From Archivesica marissinica (Eukaryota; Mollusca; Bivalvia; Venerida; Vesicomyidae), in assembly GCA_014843695.1 (NCBI GenBank), contig CM026400.1:47308221-47372220 (forward strand): a stretch of 64,000 nt of DNA. Reading direction: 5' to 3'. The notes under the pieces are model-generated. The model did no database searches, was not told where the DNA came from, and worked only from the letters and a program-made list of their open reading frames with translations. Below, piece after piece: positions 11,128 to 23,526 of this stretch. Made by a program: the position numbers and the translations under genes. Positions within the stretch are counted from its first letter, which is position 1, and every line of letters begins with the position of its first letter.

Positions 11128-11266
11128 TTGCCTCGAGGTTATAAAACTGTTCCCCAATCTCAAAACTCAGTCTCAAACCACTGATTGGTTCAGCTGACAG
11201 TAAGCATCAGATCACTTGAACTTGAGTTTGAGATCTGAGAAAAGTTTTATACCCTCGGGGCATGGA
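11128..11266. mobile_element. Foldback MITE M1
   Basis: About 60-bp arms: CGAGGTTATAAAACTGTTCC at the left and AAGTTTTATACCCTCG at the right, with the inverted ATTGGTTCAGCTGACAG core. The same element occurs at 15678, 15826, 52250, 52383 and 63690. Confidence 0.78.
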
Positions 11267-11623
11267 GAGCTACACCATCACATTTAAATAAAACTGTCAA
11301 GTGTACCAGTTAAATAATACTGTCGCAAAACTGGCAACACAATTTTAAGTTCATGAAATAAATTATAAATTATTTCAACACTTTATAGTGTTTGCCCGTT
11401 AAACACTCAATTTTCGTGCGCTTGCTATTGTTACGGAATGTTACAATTGGGCTAAAACGACAGTTTGACGCTCACATGGGGGGGGGGGCTTTGAATGGGC
11501 ATGTGAAATTTAATACCCTTAATAGGTATTTTCATGACTGTACATCAGTTACCCCTGAGGAAATGGGGGCATGAAAGGAGAAGCTTATTACATAGATATG
11601 GTTCTTGTTCCGTGTGCGTCCAT

Positions 11624-11690
11624 TGCGTTTATTTATATTCGCTACCGGTTTCCCGCATGAGCGTAGCCCTCTGAAGAGATAAGTTGGCCG
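11624..11690 (-). mobile_element. SINE-A tail fragment
   Basis: GCGTTTATTTATATTCGCTA and CCTCTGAAGAGATAAG match the SINE-A 3' end in reverse. Confidence 0.65.
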
Positions 11691-11703
11691 TTTAATTAAG
11701 TTT

Positions 11704-11950
11704 TAGTTTATACAAATTCATTTTAGCTCATTCATTTTAGCTCGATTGCGAAACAAGTTCTTACAACTTATATTAATCACTATCGAGATCTCATTCCTGA
11801 TGGAATCCATCGCCACGAAGGAGAGATAAGAGGCAACGTGAAATTAAATGCCTTGCCTAAGGGCACACTCGTAACGGCTTCGGCGGGGCTCGAACTCAGC
11901 GGACCTTTCGCAGCTGAAGCGAACGCGCATCTACTACGTCCATGCCATAG
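11704..11950 (-). mobile_element. SINE-B, near full length
   Basis: Reverse SINE-B with a duplicated TCATTTTAGCTC in its tail; the body is intact to CTACTACGTCCATGCC, where the head is altered. Confidence 0.8.
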
Positions 11951-12019
11951 ACAGTACACACTAGATCCACATCCCCTCTTCTATCCAACAGCACGAGTTC
12001 CCAAATAGCGATTAATTTA

Positions 12020-13260
<1,241 letters not shown>

Positions 13261-13261
13261 G

Positions 13262-13362
13262 TGTTTTACATTTATTTATCGTCGCTACCGGTTGCCCATA
13301 TGAGCGACGCCTCCTGAAGAGATCAGTCATTTTTAGATTGTTGGAGGATAGTGCAATGATTC
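13262..13362 (-). mobile_element. SINE-A 3' part
   Basis: TTTATTTATCGTCGCTACCG to GGATAGTGCAATGAT, then abruptly joined to SINE-G at 13363. Confidence 0.78.
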
Positions 13363-13838
13363 ACCACCACCGTGAGTCTGGCAGCGTTCGAACTCACAAC
13401 CTCTCCATTACGACGCGTACACTAAAACAGATCCACTGGGGCCGCACGTTCATAGTAACCACAATTTAAGAACACTTTCCCCCTCCCCTTCCGGGCGACA
13501 CATCCCCTGATATTTCATTAAGTACCTGGACGTCTGTTCTGTGGTGTCAATGGGTCGGTCTATGGGCGCATGTGTGTGTTTAACGTTTATGTATCGTCGC
13601 TACCGGTTGACCATATGAACGGCGCCCTGTAGAGATTAGATTTTTGGATGATAGTGCAATGATACAGACAGAGACTCATTTCTCCAGAGTATCCTTCTTT
13701 TAAATGCACGGTGCACAGCAGCGGCACGAGAACTCAGTTCCATCTCCATTCTCAAATTCCATCTGAAAGACTATTAATTTTATTAGTGTCAGACGGCGGA
13801 TCGAACCTGTTATCACTGGATTCCCAGTCCACCGGAAA
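13363..13838 (-). repeat. Duplicated block: SINE-G plus unique DNA plus SINE-A
   Basis: 13363-13800 is a diverged copy of 7540-8010. It includes reverse SINE-G (to about 13470), a stretch of CCCCTCCCCTTCCGGGCGAC and GTGTCAATGGGTCGGTCTAT, and a SINE-A with the same variant tail (GGTTGACCATATGAACGGCG). Both copies have the same orientation. Confidence 0.78.
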
Positions 13839-13839
13839 C

Positions 13840-14580
13840 GGAACTGAAAAGAAATTTGTATAACTAGTATTTATGAATAAGAACATGAAACCTGTGATGA
13901 AAACCAAACAAAGCAACTCGACTGAAATAATTACACTCGTGTATATACTATTTGTCAAAGCGAATTTAATGGCAGATATAATTATAGTGTTCATTACAAG
14001 AAAACTTGTTTCATTGGTCGAATGCGGAAAAAATATAATGATTCCAAAATAGACAACCTTCTTTTATCACCATTTGTAACTTACCCATAGTACCACTTGA
14101 GTTTATTTTCCGATGCACTTGAAGAGTTGTCACATATAGAATTATTTACATAATTGTGTACATGAGTGGCATATAAGAACCGTGAAAAAATGCATGACTA
14201 AATATTTTGAAATACTTCAAAAGAACATCACAAGAAAATGTTATACCGTTAGAAATAAAATTAGCTTTATACACCAAAACCACCACAAAGAATATATAAA
14301 AAAATTTAATTGTCAGATTTAATTACATGTAGAGCCATTGGTGGACATCTGGAATTATTGTAGTTATTAAAGTAGTTATAAATGCATTTGTTGATTTCAA
14401 CTAAAATGGATATGGTATAAACTCTTGGAAAAATTGATCATACAACCCACAGTGAGTATTACTGATATCAATAGTTTTGTAAAATCTGTTTTAACTTATG
14501 TACGTTTATGAACTTTTAATTTGATTGTTGTTTTTTTTGGTGGTGGTGGTGGTGGGGGTGGGGGAGGAGGAGGAATTAAC
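13840..14580. other. No recognised feature
   Basis: AT-rich DNA ending in a short TGG-rich run (14537-14572). No supported gene. Confidence 0.4.
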
Positions 14581-14590
14581 ATTATATCAA

Positions 14591-14731
14591 CATGCTACGC
14601 CATTGGTGGAGAAAGCCGGACTCCGGTTGCAGTAGTTCATGCATAGAATGGCACTCGGGTAGAACCACCGACCTTCCGAAAGCCAGCTCGATAATTTCCT
14701 AACTTGAAAGAATTCGACACCATCAGCGCGA
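14591..14731 (-). mobile_element. SINE-F fragment, reverse
   Basis: GGCACTCGGGTAGAACCACC, GACCTTCCGAAAGCCAGCTC and GAAAGAATTCGACACC match the SINE-F body in reverse. It meets a forward SINE-F head-on. Confidence 0.65.
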
Positions 14732-14978
14732 GGGGCCTCTGTGGTCGAGTGGTTAATGTTGTTGACGTCAAATCCCTTGCCCGACACCACTGTAGGTTCG
14801 AATCCCACTTGCTTGCTTGTGGAAGATCGGTGGGTCTACCCGGGCACCAATCATTTCCTGACATACTGATCGGAGTATAGTGCTTCTTCCACCAATAATA
14901 GCTGGGTAGTTACCATATACATTAAGCTGTTGGTGCGACTCTAAACCCCAACAACAAACAAACAAACAAACAAACAAA
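14732..14978 (+). mobile_element. SINE-F, near full length
   Basis: A box GTGGTCGAGTGGTTAATGTT, B box AGGTTCGAATCCCAC, body GGTGGGTCTACCCGGGCACC, end GCTGTTGGTGCGACTCTAAA followed by an AAAC-repeat tail. Confidence 0.75.
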
Positions 14979-15272
14979 TGTGTGTTTTACGTTTATTTAT
15001 CGTCGCTACCGGTTGCCCATATGAGCGACGCCTCCTGAAGATATTAGTCATTTTAGATTTTAGAGGATATTGCAATGATACAGACAGAGACCCATTCCAG
15101 AGTCTCCTCTGGTTCTTTTACGTGCACGGTGTAAAACACCGACACGAGACCTCGGTTTAACGTCCCAGCTGAAAGACTGTTAATTGTATTAGGGTCAGAC
15201 GGGGGGTCGAATCTGCGATCCCTGGATTACCAGTCCAGCGTGTTACCACTGGACTACAGATCCGTCTGTGAA
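14979..15272 (-). mobile_element. SINE-A, full length, in an AAAC repeat
   Basis: Complete reverse SINE-A: tail CGTTTATTTATCGTCGCTAC, head end CACTGGACTACAGATCCGTC. ACAAACAAACAAAC occurs on both sides, so it inserted into the A-rich tail of the SINE-F before it. Confidence 0.87.
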
Positions 15273-15410
15273 CAAACAAACAAACCATCAGATTCGTACA
15301 TACAGCGACGAAGAACAAGCGGCAGGTTATTTGAAGTCAACGACCTTAACCACTCGGCAACGGGAGATTGTGGACTGCTTAGATTTGTAACTTGTATGCA
15401 CGTACATTCT

Positions 15411-15690
15411 ATGCACAACCTATAGCGTATTAGAAATTTAAATTTTGATCGTATGTATTGTATAGATTGCCAAAATAAATAATATCACAAACATGTGTGC
15501 GATGCTACAATGCATTTTGGGTTGTAACAAGGCCCTGGCCCCCAGGTTATAAGCACAACCTGTAGCGTATTAGAATTTGAAATTTTGATCTTATGTATTG
15601 TATAGATTGCCAAAATAAATAATATCACAAACATGTGTGCGATGCTACAATGCATTTTGTGTTATAACAAGGCCCTGGCCCCGAGGTTAT
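15411..15690. repeat. 142-bp direct duplication
   Basis: GCACAACCTATAGCGTATTA through GCATTTTGGGTTGTAACAAG and AGGTTATAA is repeated at about 15553 with few changes. Confidence 0.85.
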
Positions 15691-15972
15691 AAAACTTTTC
15701 TCAGATCTCAAACTCAAGCTCAAGTGATCTGATTGGTTGATTCTGAGTGATACTGTCAGGTGAACCAGTCAGACGATTGAGACTGAGTTTTGAGATTGGA
15801 GAAATGTTTTATAGTATCCAGGCCTGGGTCGGAGGTAATAAAACTTTTCTCAGATCTGAAACTCAAGTTCAAGTGATCTGATTGGTTGATTCTGAGTGAT
15901 ACTGTCAGGTGAACCAGTCAGACGATTGAGACTGAGTTTTGAGATTGGAGAAATGTTTTGTAACCTCCAGGC
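15678..15972. mobile_element. Two tandem foldback MITE M1 copies
   Basis: Copies at 15678-15823 and 15826-15972 each run from GAGGTTATAAAACTTTTCTC (or TAATAAAACTTTTCTC) to GGAGAAATGTTTT plus a CCAGG end. They share the central GATACTGTCAGGTGAACCAG, so they arose by tandem duplication rather than two insertions. Confidence 0.78.
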
Positions 15973-16132
15973 ACTGGGTGTGGTAGCCGGGTGGGGGGAT
16001 GTGGGCCGCGTATTAGGTGTTTAAGAATTTAACTTACACGTGATTCATGAGGTGAACATGTTTCAAGAAATGCATCATTTGTGAGTACAATTTTAGCATC
16101 ATTTCTATACATATGCGCTATGTATTTTTAAT

Positions 16133-16327
16133 TGCTACATTTTATCCCATATAGACTACTGTTGTGTCCGTTTGGGGAACTGTAATGCATATTTAGAAAA
16201 TAAAATTGTTAGATTCCAAAAACGAGCTGCAAGACTAATTCTTGACAAAGCTTTTTACACTCCTTCTTCCGAACTTTTCTCAACTCTCAATTGGATGACT
16301 TTCCCAGAAAGTGTTAGCCTTAGATAG
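16133..16327 (+). pseudogene. Non-LTR retrotransposon reverse transcriptase fragment (C-terminal part)
   Basis: 65 open codons give CYILSHIDYCCVRLGNC, KIVRFQKRAARLILDKAF and ELFSTLNWMTFPESV, the thumb/connection segment after the polymerase domain of CR1/Jockey-like LINEs. A stop and unrelated sequence follow. It is a short dead fragment. Confidence 0.75.
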
Positions 16328-16330
16328 ATA

Positions 16331-16361
16331 GATTACGGATTGCATATCTTTTTAATTCCGG
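16331..16361. repeat. Single left-flank monomer of the CCGG minisatellite
   Basis: GATTACGGATTGCATATCTT and the following TTTAATTCCGG align with the minisatellite variant ATTACTGATTGTATACCTTT..TTTCCGG found right of the transposon, with about five mismatches in 30. It indicates the element landed in the array or next to its founder unit. Confidence 0.6.
16358..16361. repeat. Left CCGG target-site duplication
   Basis: CCGG lies directly before the first TGTCA of the Ginger1 element and is matched by CCGG directly after its last TGACA. Confidence 0.85.
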
Positions 16362-17104
16362 TGTCACATGAGATTTTCACCCGCGCGATATTTTCACCCG
16401 CGGGTGAAAAAAATGCCATGAGATATTCACCCCCCCTATGAGATTTTCACCCGCCCCCAATATTTTTGTCAAATGTTGTTGTTGCTGTGTTGCTTCTATC
16501 TTATGGTATGTGAGAGTCATATGACTATTATATATATGGTGGTGACAAAATTGAAAGAGTTGCAGGGGGGTGGGGTGAAAATCTCATAGCCATGATATTT
16601 TCACCCGCGGGTGAAGATATCATGGCCATGAGATTTTCACCCCCCCCTTAATTGTCTTAAAGCAATACAACAACATATCCATTGAAATAGCACAACTTTC
16701 AATTGACTGAGTGTGCAGTAGTGGGGAATTGTACTCATTATATAAAGAATTAATAGACGCACCGCACCTACCATTCACCTCAAAATTTGTCGCTTTTTAT
16801 TTTTTATTTTTAAATTCCTTGTATATCTTGGAATATGACTAATGTTGATGCTGTATTGCTTCTATCTCATGGTATTGGCGAGAAATATGACTATTTCAAA
16901 CATGATGGTGACATAATTGAAAGAGTTGCTGGGGGGGGGGTGAAGATCTCATAGCCATGATATTTTGACCCGCGGGTGAATATATCATGGCCATGAGATT
17001 TTCACTCCCCACCTCCCCCTCTAATTGTCTTAAAGGAAAACAACAGGTGGGGGGGTGGGGTGGATATCATGACCATGATATTTCCACCCGTGCCCCCAAT
17101 AATA
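16362..17104 (+). repeat. Ginger1 left terminal arm
   Basis: The first about 130 bases match the reverse complement of the right end almost base for base; the right end has an extra roughly 35-bp CCCGCGGG palindrome block. After this come two copies of an internal unit (TGCTTCTATC...TATGGTG..GACAAAATTGAAAGAGTTGC, then a G-run and a TTTTCACC palindrome, then an AT-rich segment). The second copy breaks off near 17104, where a different sequence begins. Confidence 0.8.
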
Positions 17105-17174
17105 ATTGTATCCCCGGACGAAAATCGGGGATACTATGGATTTGACGTCGCTCTGCGTCCACCGCAGACGTTTT

Positions 17175-17630
17175 CGTGTTCGGAGCATAAGTCCGAAACC
17201 ATATGGAATATTTTGATGAAATTTCACACATGCATAGATATCGACCCAAAGGTGTGTCGCGCACAAGAACGACAACTCTCACATCGATAATTTTGGAGTT
17301 ACCGGATTTTGGTGATTTTCGGCCAGATTTCGTGTTGGGAGCATAAGTCAGAAACCGCATGGAATATTTTGACGAAACTTCACACATGCGTAGCTATCGA
17401 CCCAATTGTGTGTCACGTGCAAGAACGACAACTCTCACATCGATAATTTTGGAGTTACCGGATTTTGGTGATTTTCGGCCAGATTTCGTGTTGGGAGCAT
17501 AAGTCAGAAACCGTATGGAATATTTTGACGAAACTTCACACATGCGTAGCTATCGACCCAATTGTGTGTCACGTGCACGAATGACAACTCTCACATCGAT
17601 AATTTTGGAGTTATCAAACTTTGTTAATGT
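17175..17630. repeat. 156-bp tandem repeat, three copies, in the left part of Ginger1
   Basis: Copies start at 17175, 17331 and 17487, at GTGTTGGGAGCATAAGTC and its variant. They are preceded by a short hairpin (TATCCCCGG ... CCGGGGATA-like, 17109-17132) and followed by a partly complementary CCCCATATAGGGGATAC near 17641. The block interrupts the Ginger1 arm pattern and is probably a separate inserted element or captured DNA. I do not recognise it. Confidence 0.7.
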
Positions 17631-17699
17631 TGTGACACAGCCCCATATAGGGGATACACTGCTGTCGTGGGTGACTGTCGTTCTAGTTTTTAAAATGAT

Positions 17700-18960
17700 A
17701 TAAAAACATATGGAAAACTTCAGTCATGTAAATCAAACATGATGTTTTTAGTGGGCATATGAAATTTTATTTTCTTCTTCATACTGTGGCAGAAATGGTG
17801 ATGTACATAACTATTAGTGAGATTATTAGGGTGTAGGGGTGAGGTTGCAATTAAGTTATCGCCATTTTAATATGATGAAATAGAGGTGCAGACATTGAAA
17901 ATACCATATCACTGTCAAGGTATTATGAAAGTGATACCCGCCCGTTCCCACCATTTCAATATTTCAAATCCATGTGTTGGTTTTGCTGTGTGTTATGCAT
18001 ACACCCTGGTCGTTTCTAGTTCAATTTACTTGGTGAATATGGACCGTGTACATATGCAACCACTGTAGACCTAGTCCATGGTCTGCATTGTTCTCATTTA
18101 GTCAGAAATATCAGACATGCTTCTAACAAAAAGTATAGATTATCATCATTTGCAGGAATGATGTATACAAATTATTTGTACACAAATTGCAAATTCTGCC
18201 ATATTGTATCATGTCACAGTCTGAGTAACCAATACAATAAGTGTTGATATTCTACATTATTCCCAAAATGAGGTGACACAAATGTCAGTTGCTGTAATCC
18301 CTCCCAAAAAGTGACAGAAATTATTGAATTTCACAGATGGCCACAATAACTTCATGCCATGCTTACTTTTTTGTTCAGCCCATTTCTGTGCGTCTGTCTG
18401 TTTCTTTCAGTTTTTTAAAAGTTGAGTCCAGCGATTGTTGTTTGTGGCATGTGGGCCATAACCATTTTCTATTTATTTATTATTAGTAAAATGCCAAGCA
18501 GTTAAACAATATGTATGTCAATGTCATTATTATTTCATAAGGATAACCAGCATTTAACTCATAGATCCTTTGTTTATTCATTGCTGTGTTACACTTAAAT
18601 CCACATAGTCATACTTGAGGCTTCAACTATTTATATCTTAATTAAATAAATAACAATTATCAATTTTTAATTAATTACATTTTCATATTAAATATATAGA
18701 GGATCTTACATGAGGGATGGTGCATTATGATATTTATTAACAAGTTGATTGAGTTTTAAAGAAACAAGGCTCTGCAGTGTTTCTTTTGAACTCCGTCAAC
18801 GAGTTTAATAATTATCATAATATACGATCACAAATGTTAGATTCTATTTATTGCATAACAAACACTCGCTATATTGAAAGCCAGGTTCCTACACTGCGTA
18901 TTTTCTGTAACTAAGGAAAGGTCGGTAGGTGCAAAGGTAATGCACTAGTGTAATTTGATA
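17700..18960. other. Unassigned internal Ginger1 DNA
   Basis: AT-rich sequence without ORF similarity, SINE or tandem repeat that I can recognise. It lies between the 156-bp repeats and the third copy of the left-arm unit, so it could be 5' non-coding DNA of the element or an old insertion. Confidence 0.4.
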
Positions 18961-18964
18961 AATA

Positions 18965-19385
18965 ATGTGTTGCTTCTATCTTATGGTATGTGAGGGTCAT
19001 ATGACTATTTTATATATGGTGGTGACAAAATTGAAAGAGTTGCAGGGGGGTGGAGTGAAAATCTCATACCCATGATATTTTCACTCGCGGGTGAAGATAT
19101 CATGGTCATGAGATTTTCACCCCCCCTTAATTGTCTTAAAGCAATACAACAACATATCCATTGACATAGCACAACTTTCAATTGACTGAGTGTGCAGTAG
19201 TGGGGAATTATACTCGTTATATAAAGAATTAATAGATGCACCTACCATTCACCTCAAAATTTTCCGCTTTTTATTTTGGATTTTTTCCTTGTATATCTTG
19301 GAATGTGACTAATGTTGTTGCTGTATTGCTTCTATCTCATGGTATTGGAGAGAAATATGACTCTTTCAACCATGATGGCGACAGG
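18965..19385 (+). repeat. Third copy of the Ginger1 left-arm unit
   Basis: This stretch repeats 16484-16915 closely: the TGCTTCTATCTTATGGTATG start, the GTGGTGACAAAATTGAAAG segment, the G-run and palindrome, the CAATTGACTGAGTGTGCAG segment, and the second TGCTTCTATCTCATGG. It lies 400 bp before the transposase ATG and may hold its promoter. Confidence 0.8.
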
Positions 19386-19778
19386 CGCGGCAGATTTGCT
19401 GGCCTCTATGCTGTTTTTGAATGGCAACATACTGGCTTTAATATTGTTTTGTCAGAACATGATTCAAATATCAATAATTAACAATATACTATGATGTAAG
19501 GTGTTGCAGATACAGGTGTGGAGGTGAGAAACAATAAGCCACACCCACTTCCTGGATATGCCACTACAATATACCAATAATGATTCATTATTAATTTTCA
19601 TTGGTTCGTTTACTTTTGTGACATGACATAACATTGGGCGAAAATTGTCAATCAGCACAGTACCTAAGTTTAGACACTTAGATACAGTTAATTACGTACT
19701 AGTATAATTCAAAGCTTGCTGTGCAACAGACAGACATGTGTTATTAATTATTGTGATTTCTTTTCTCGCTGTTCAAAC

Positions 19779-20103
19779 ATGGAAGATCTGGAATACAATG
19801 AAATTGTTACTTTTCTAGAAAGTGATACAAACAATAGAGTTTGGCCAGCATCGATAAGTGGGAAAGCCAAACGCAACTACAGACAAAAGTGCTTGAAATA
19901 TGTAATGGTTAGTGGGACTCTACACTATAAGAGTGGTAAATTTGGAAATGTGCGTGTGATCAAACTTTCAGAGAAGGACACTATATTACATGCTTGCCAC
20001 AAGGCTCCATCAGCAGGCCATCTCGGCATCAACAAGACGACACAGAAGATCGCTGAGCGGTATTATTGGCCTGGACTGAATAGAGAAATTCGCGACTACA
20101 TTG
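19779..20103 (+). CDS. Ginger1 transposase exon 1: integrase N-terminal zinc-binding part
   Basis: The ATG at 19779 opens a frame starting MEDLEYNEIVTFLES. It contains VSGTLHYKSG, then HACHKAPSAGHLGINKTTQ and RYYWPGLNREIRDYI, the N-terminal part of the HHCC domain of Gypsy-type integrases (the YYWPGL motif is diagnostic). Coding similarity stops at ATTG/GTAAAA (20103/20104), read here as a weak splice donor in phase 1, because the matching Cys-x-x-Cys half reappears at 21723. The exon ATG is the first in a good position after an in-frame upstream stretch that lacks similarity. Confidence 0.8.
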
Positions 20104-21722
20104 GTAAAAAACATAGAACTAAGAGACGGGGGGGGGGTGAAAATATCACGACCATGAGATTTTCACCCCTCCCACATCAACATGTCAAAGCTTTCTACCA
20201 AGGTTTCTTTTCCTTCCCTTGTCTATTCCTCTTTATATGTTTTATCATGACATAATGGCATCAATCAAATGCATGTCCTTTATTGTGAGAAACTTTGTTG
20301 ATAATATCATCGCTATGACCTTTTCATCTATCATAGCATAGTTTATACAAATTTATTTTAGCTCGATTGCGAAACAAGTTATTTCAACTTATATAAATCA
20401 CTATCGAGACCTCATTCCTGATGGAATCCATCGCCACGAGGGAGAGAGAAGAGGCAACGTGGAATTTAAATGCCTTGCCTAAGGGCACAATCGTAACAGC
20501 TCCAGTGGGGCTCGAACTCCGGACTGTTCGCACCTGAGGCGAACGCACATCCACTGCGCTATCACGACTTCCTCATAGCATAGCCATGGTATATTCACCT
20601 GCTCCACCAAAATCTGTTTTAATTAAGATATGGCTGCATTCGAAGTAGTCATGTTATTCACGCAAGTCATGGTAAAATGAAATACATGGACAACAGGAGA
20701 AAACATAGAAATGAGAGGGGGGGTGAAAATGTCATGGCCATGATATTTTCACCCCCCCCCTCCACCCCACCCTATCAACCCGTCTAAGTTTTCTACCAAT
20801 GTTTCTTTCTTTCTCTTGCAATTTGTTCATGATAAGTTTTATCATGACATAATGGGATCATTCAAAGACATATGTCAGTTATTATGAGAAACTTTGTTGA
20901 AAATGTCATCGCTATGACATTTCCCTGTTTGTCCCTCATAGCATAGCCATGGTATTTTCACCCTCTCCATCAAAGTCTGTTCTAATTAAGTAGTCATGTG
21001 ATTCATGCAAGTTATGCTAAAATGACATACACGGATACCAGAAGAAAACATAGAACTAAGAGAGGGGGGTGGGGTGAAAATATCATGACCATGAGATTTT
21101 CACCCCCTCCCCCATCAACATGTCAAAGCTTTCTACCAAGGTTTCTTTTCGTTCCCTTGTCTATTCCTCTTTATATGTTTTATCATGACATAATGGGATC
21201 ATTCAAATAGGCATGTCAGTTATTGTGAGAAACTTTTTCGTCCCCCATAGCATAGCCATGGTATTTTCACCCTCTCCATCAAAGTGTGTTTTAATTAAGA
21301 TATGTACGCATTCGAAGTTGTCATGTGATTCACGCAAGTCATGATAAAATGACAAGGAGAATAGAAGAAAACATTATAGAAATGAGAGAGGGGGGGGGGG
21401 TGAAAATGTCATGGCCATGATATATTCACCCGCGGGTGAAGATATCATGACTATGTTATTTTCACCTCCCACATCAACACGTCAAAGCATGGACTTCTTT
21501 ACCGTGTATATGTATTTGAATTATTCCTATTATGTTATGGTACATGACATGATTCATGTAGGGTTATAATCCATTGTACTTTGTTGTGATAGGTAGGCAG
21601 TGTTTCTCACCAAAAGTTAGTAACTGCCACCTAAGTTATTTAGGGGAAATATAGGATCATCGTACGTTAGTGGGTATATGGCCATAACATTTATAATAAT
21701 GTGTATATATGCTATATTTCAG
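20104..21722 (+). other. Intron of the Ginger1 transposase, filled with repeats
   Basis: Between GT 20104 and AG 21722 there is no coding similarity. The DNA consists of about four copies of a roughly 345-bp unit (AGAAAACATAGAA..GAG, G-run, TTTTCACC palindrome, CATCAACATGTCAAAGCTTTC, TTTTATCATGACATAATGG, GAGAAACTTTG), plus an inserted SINE-B. The palindromes resemble those of the element's termini. Confidence 0.6.
20342..20572 (-). mobile_element. SINE-B inside the Ginger1 intron, 11-bp target duplication
   Basis: A near full-length SINE-B in reverse: tail first (TTTATACAAATTTATTTTAG), head last (CACTGCGCTATCACGACTTC). The 11-bp duplication TCATAGCATAG flanks it at 20331-20341 and 20573-20583. 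The insertion is younger than the Ginger1 element. Confidence 0.88.
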
Positions 21723-23526
21723 CATCCTGCGATGAATGCCAGACAAATAACCACCTCCCAAATAACCAAACTTCCCAGGCGAGCTACACCCAATACCCCC
21801 GCCGGACAAAAGCTTCACCCAGTTTGGTATGGACTTAATTGGGCCATTTAAGGAAACGAAGAATAGCAATAAGTATGTGATTGTGTTGACCGACTATCTT
21901 ACTAAATGGCCAGAGGCTGCTGCCATACCTGACAAGAAAGCTACAACCATTGCAAGCTTTCTAGTCAAAGTGATATGTCGATATTCGTCGATTGAGGTGT
22001 TGATCACAGATCAAGGCAGAGAATTCTGCAACAAAGTCAATGAAGAGATATGCGCTCGCGTTGGGATCGACCACAGGAAGACAAGCGCATACCACCCCCA
22101 GTCCAATGGACTCACTGAAAGATATAATCAGACCCTCACCAACTCCATTGTTAAGTACACAAATGATGAGCAAGACGACTGGGATGACTTCATAGAACCA
22201 GCCTTGCTGGCATATCGGACAGCCGAGCAGGCGTCAACTAAGCAGTCCCCATTCTTCCTGGCCTTTGGAAGAAAGCCAACCCTCCTCATTGAACAGTCCT
22301 ACCCTGTTGGAGCTGCTGCATGTACTTCCAGCGAGCAGGAACAACTAGATAAGAGAGTCGCTACAGCAGCGAAAATGGTTCAAATCCACACTGATGCAAA
22401 AGAGGAAATACAACAATCACAGACACGCCAGAAGAAATACTTTGACCGAAAAAGACATGGCCCAACATACAAGGCAGGAGACAAGGTGTACGTGAACAAT
22501 CCAAAGCGTATTAATAGGAAGGGTGACAAATTGGCTCGAAGGTGGCGAGGGCCATATGAAATAACAGAGGTTTTAAGAAAGGGAACATACAGATTGAAAG
22601 GAGTTAGAAGTCTTGTGAATGCTAGTCGAATGAAACCACACAAGTCCCCAAAAATCAAAATCAATGATCACCTACAAATTGAAAAGTGTCAACCCACACC
22701 AATTCTCCCAACCACGAGTGCCCCTACACCAAGTGCTTGTCAACCCACACCAGTTACCCCAACCATGAGTGCCCCTATACCAAGTGCTCCGACTAAGTGC
22801 CAACCGATCCATAATCAGCCAACTAAGAACGTCCTTGTGATCCAAAGTAAGCCAGGCAAGGTACGGAGAAAGTCATTGCAGAGCCATGATAAGTTAAAGA
22901 AAAGAAAATTTTCATCATCCTCATCCTCCCAATCAACCAGAAAATCAACTTGCCCGACAATTACTCGTGTTCAAGACCATGAAAAGGTGGTATTCAATCC
23001 AGTTGATAAACTTTGGCAAAATCAACGGGCAGGAGCAATGGGCTACACTGTAGAGGCGGAAATTCCCACTTGTGCATCAAGCAAGGTGTCAATTTTTGAA
23101 ACACCCGGTGACAAAATACGCATCAAAGGGGATGGTAATTGCTATTTCCGCACGATTTCTCATGTGCTAACTGGGAGCGAAAGCAGCCACGGACAAATTA
23201 GAAAGCATGTTTGTGACTACACAAAAGCACATAATCAAACAATTTCCGAGTTTTCACAAACTAAAGACTATGTCCACACCAGCCGAATGGATTTGAATGG
23301 AACATGGGGGACTGATATTGAAATAATAGCTACAGCATCCATGTTAGCAACAGACATTTGTGCGTATTCACCATATGGTTGTGACAGTGTGGGGAATAGG
23401 ATATATAAATGGCTCACGTACAGTCCACTCCCTGGATTGAATTCTGTCAATTCGCTAATAATGTCAAGAAAGAAAATGTACATTTCTAATGTCAGTGACC
23501 ACTATGTTCCGGTGTATAAAATTTAA
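21723..23526 (+). CDS. Ginger1 transposase exon 2: integrase core, GPY motif and OTU protease
   Basis: After acceptor ATTTCAG come SCDECQ (the zinc finger Cys pair), then the catalytic core, which reads openly from the ATG at 21829 (565 residues, stop 23524-23526). Catalytic residues counted from that Met: D2 in MDLIGPF, D61 in ITDQGREF and E97 in GLTERYN, i.e. D-x35-E. GPY is at 241-243. A Thr/Pro/Ser-rich linker covers about 285-330 and a Lys/Ser stretch about 345-375. An OTU-like domain from about 424 has GDGNCYFR with Cys438, WGTDIEI and a C-terminal His558 in SDHYVPV. Between 21723 and 21829 the zinc-finger frame and the core frame differ by one base (near 21775), so this copy carries a frameshift unless a second acceptor (CCCAG/GCGAG, 21778) is used; that keeps the frame but drops the Cys pair. 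Confidence 0.88.

Noticed and set aside
19716..23526. Gypsy LTR retrotransposon
   Set aside because: No reverse transcriptase, protease or gag and no direct LTRs; instead inverted ends, CCGG duplications and an OTU domain are present.
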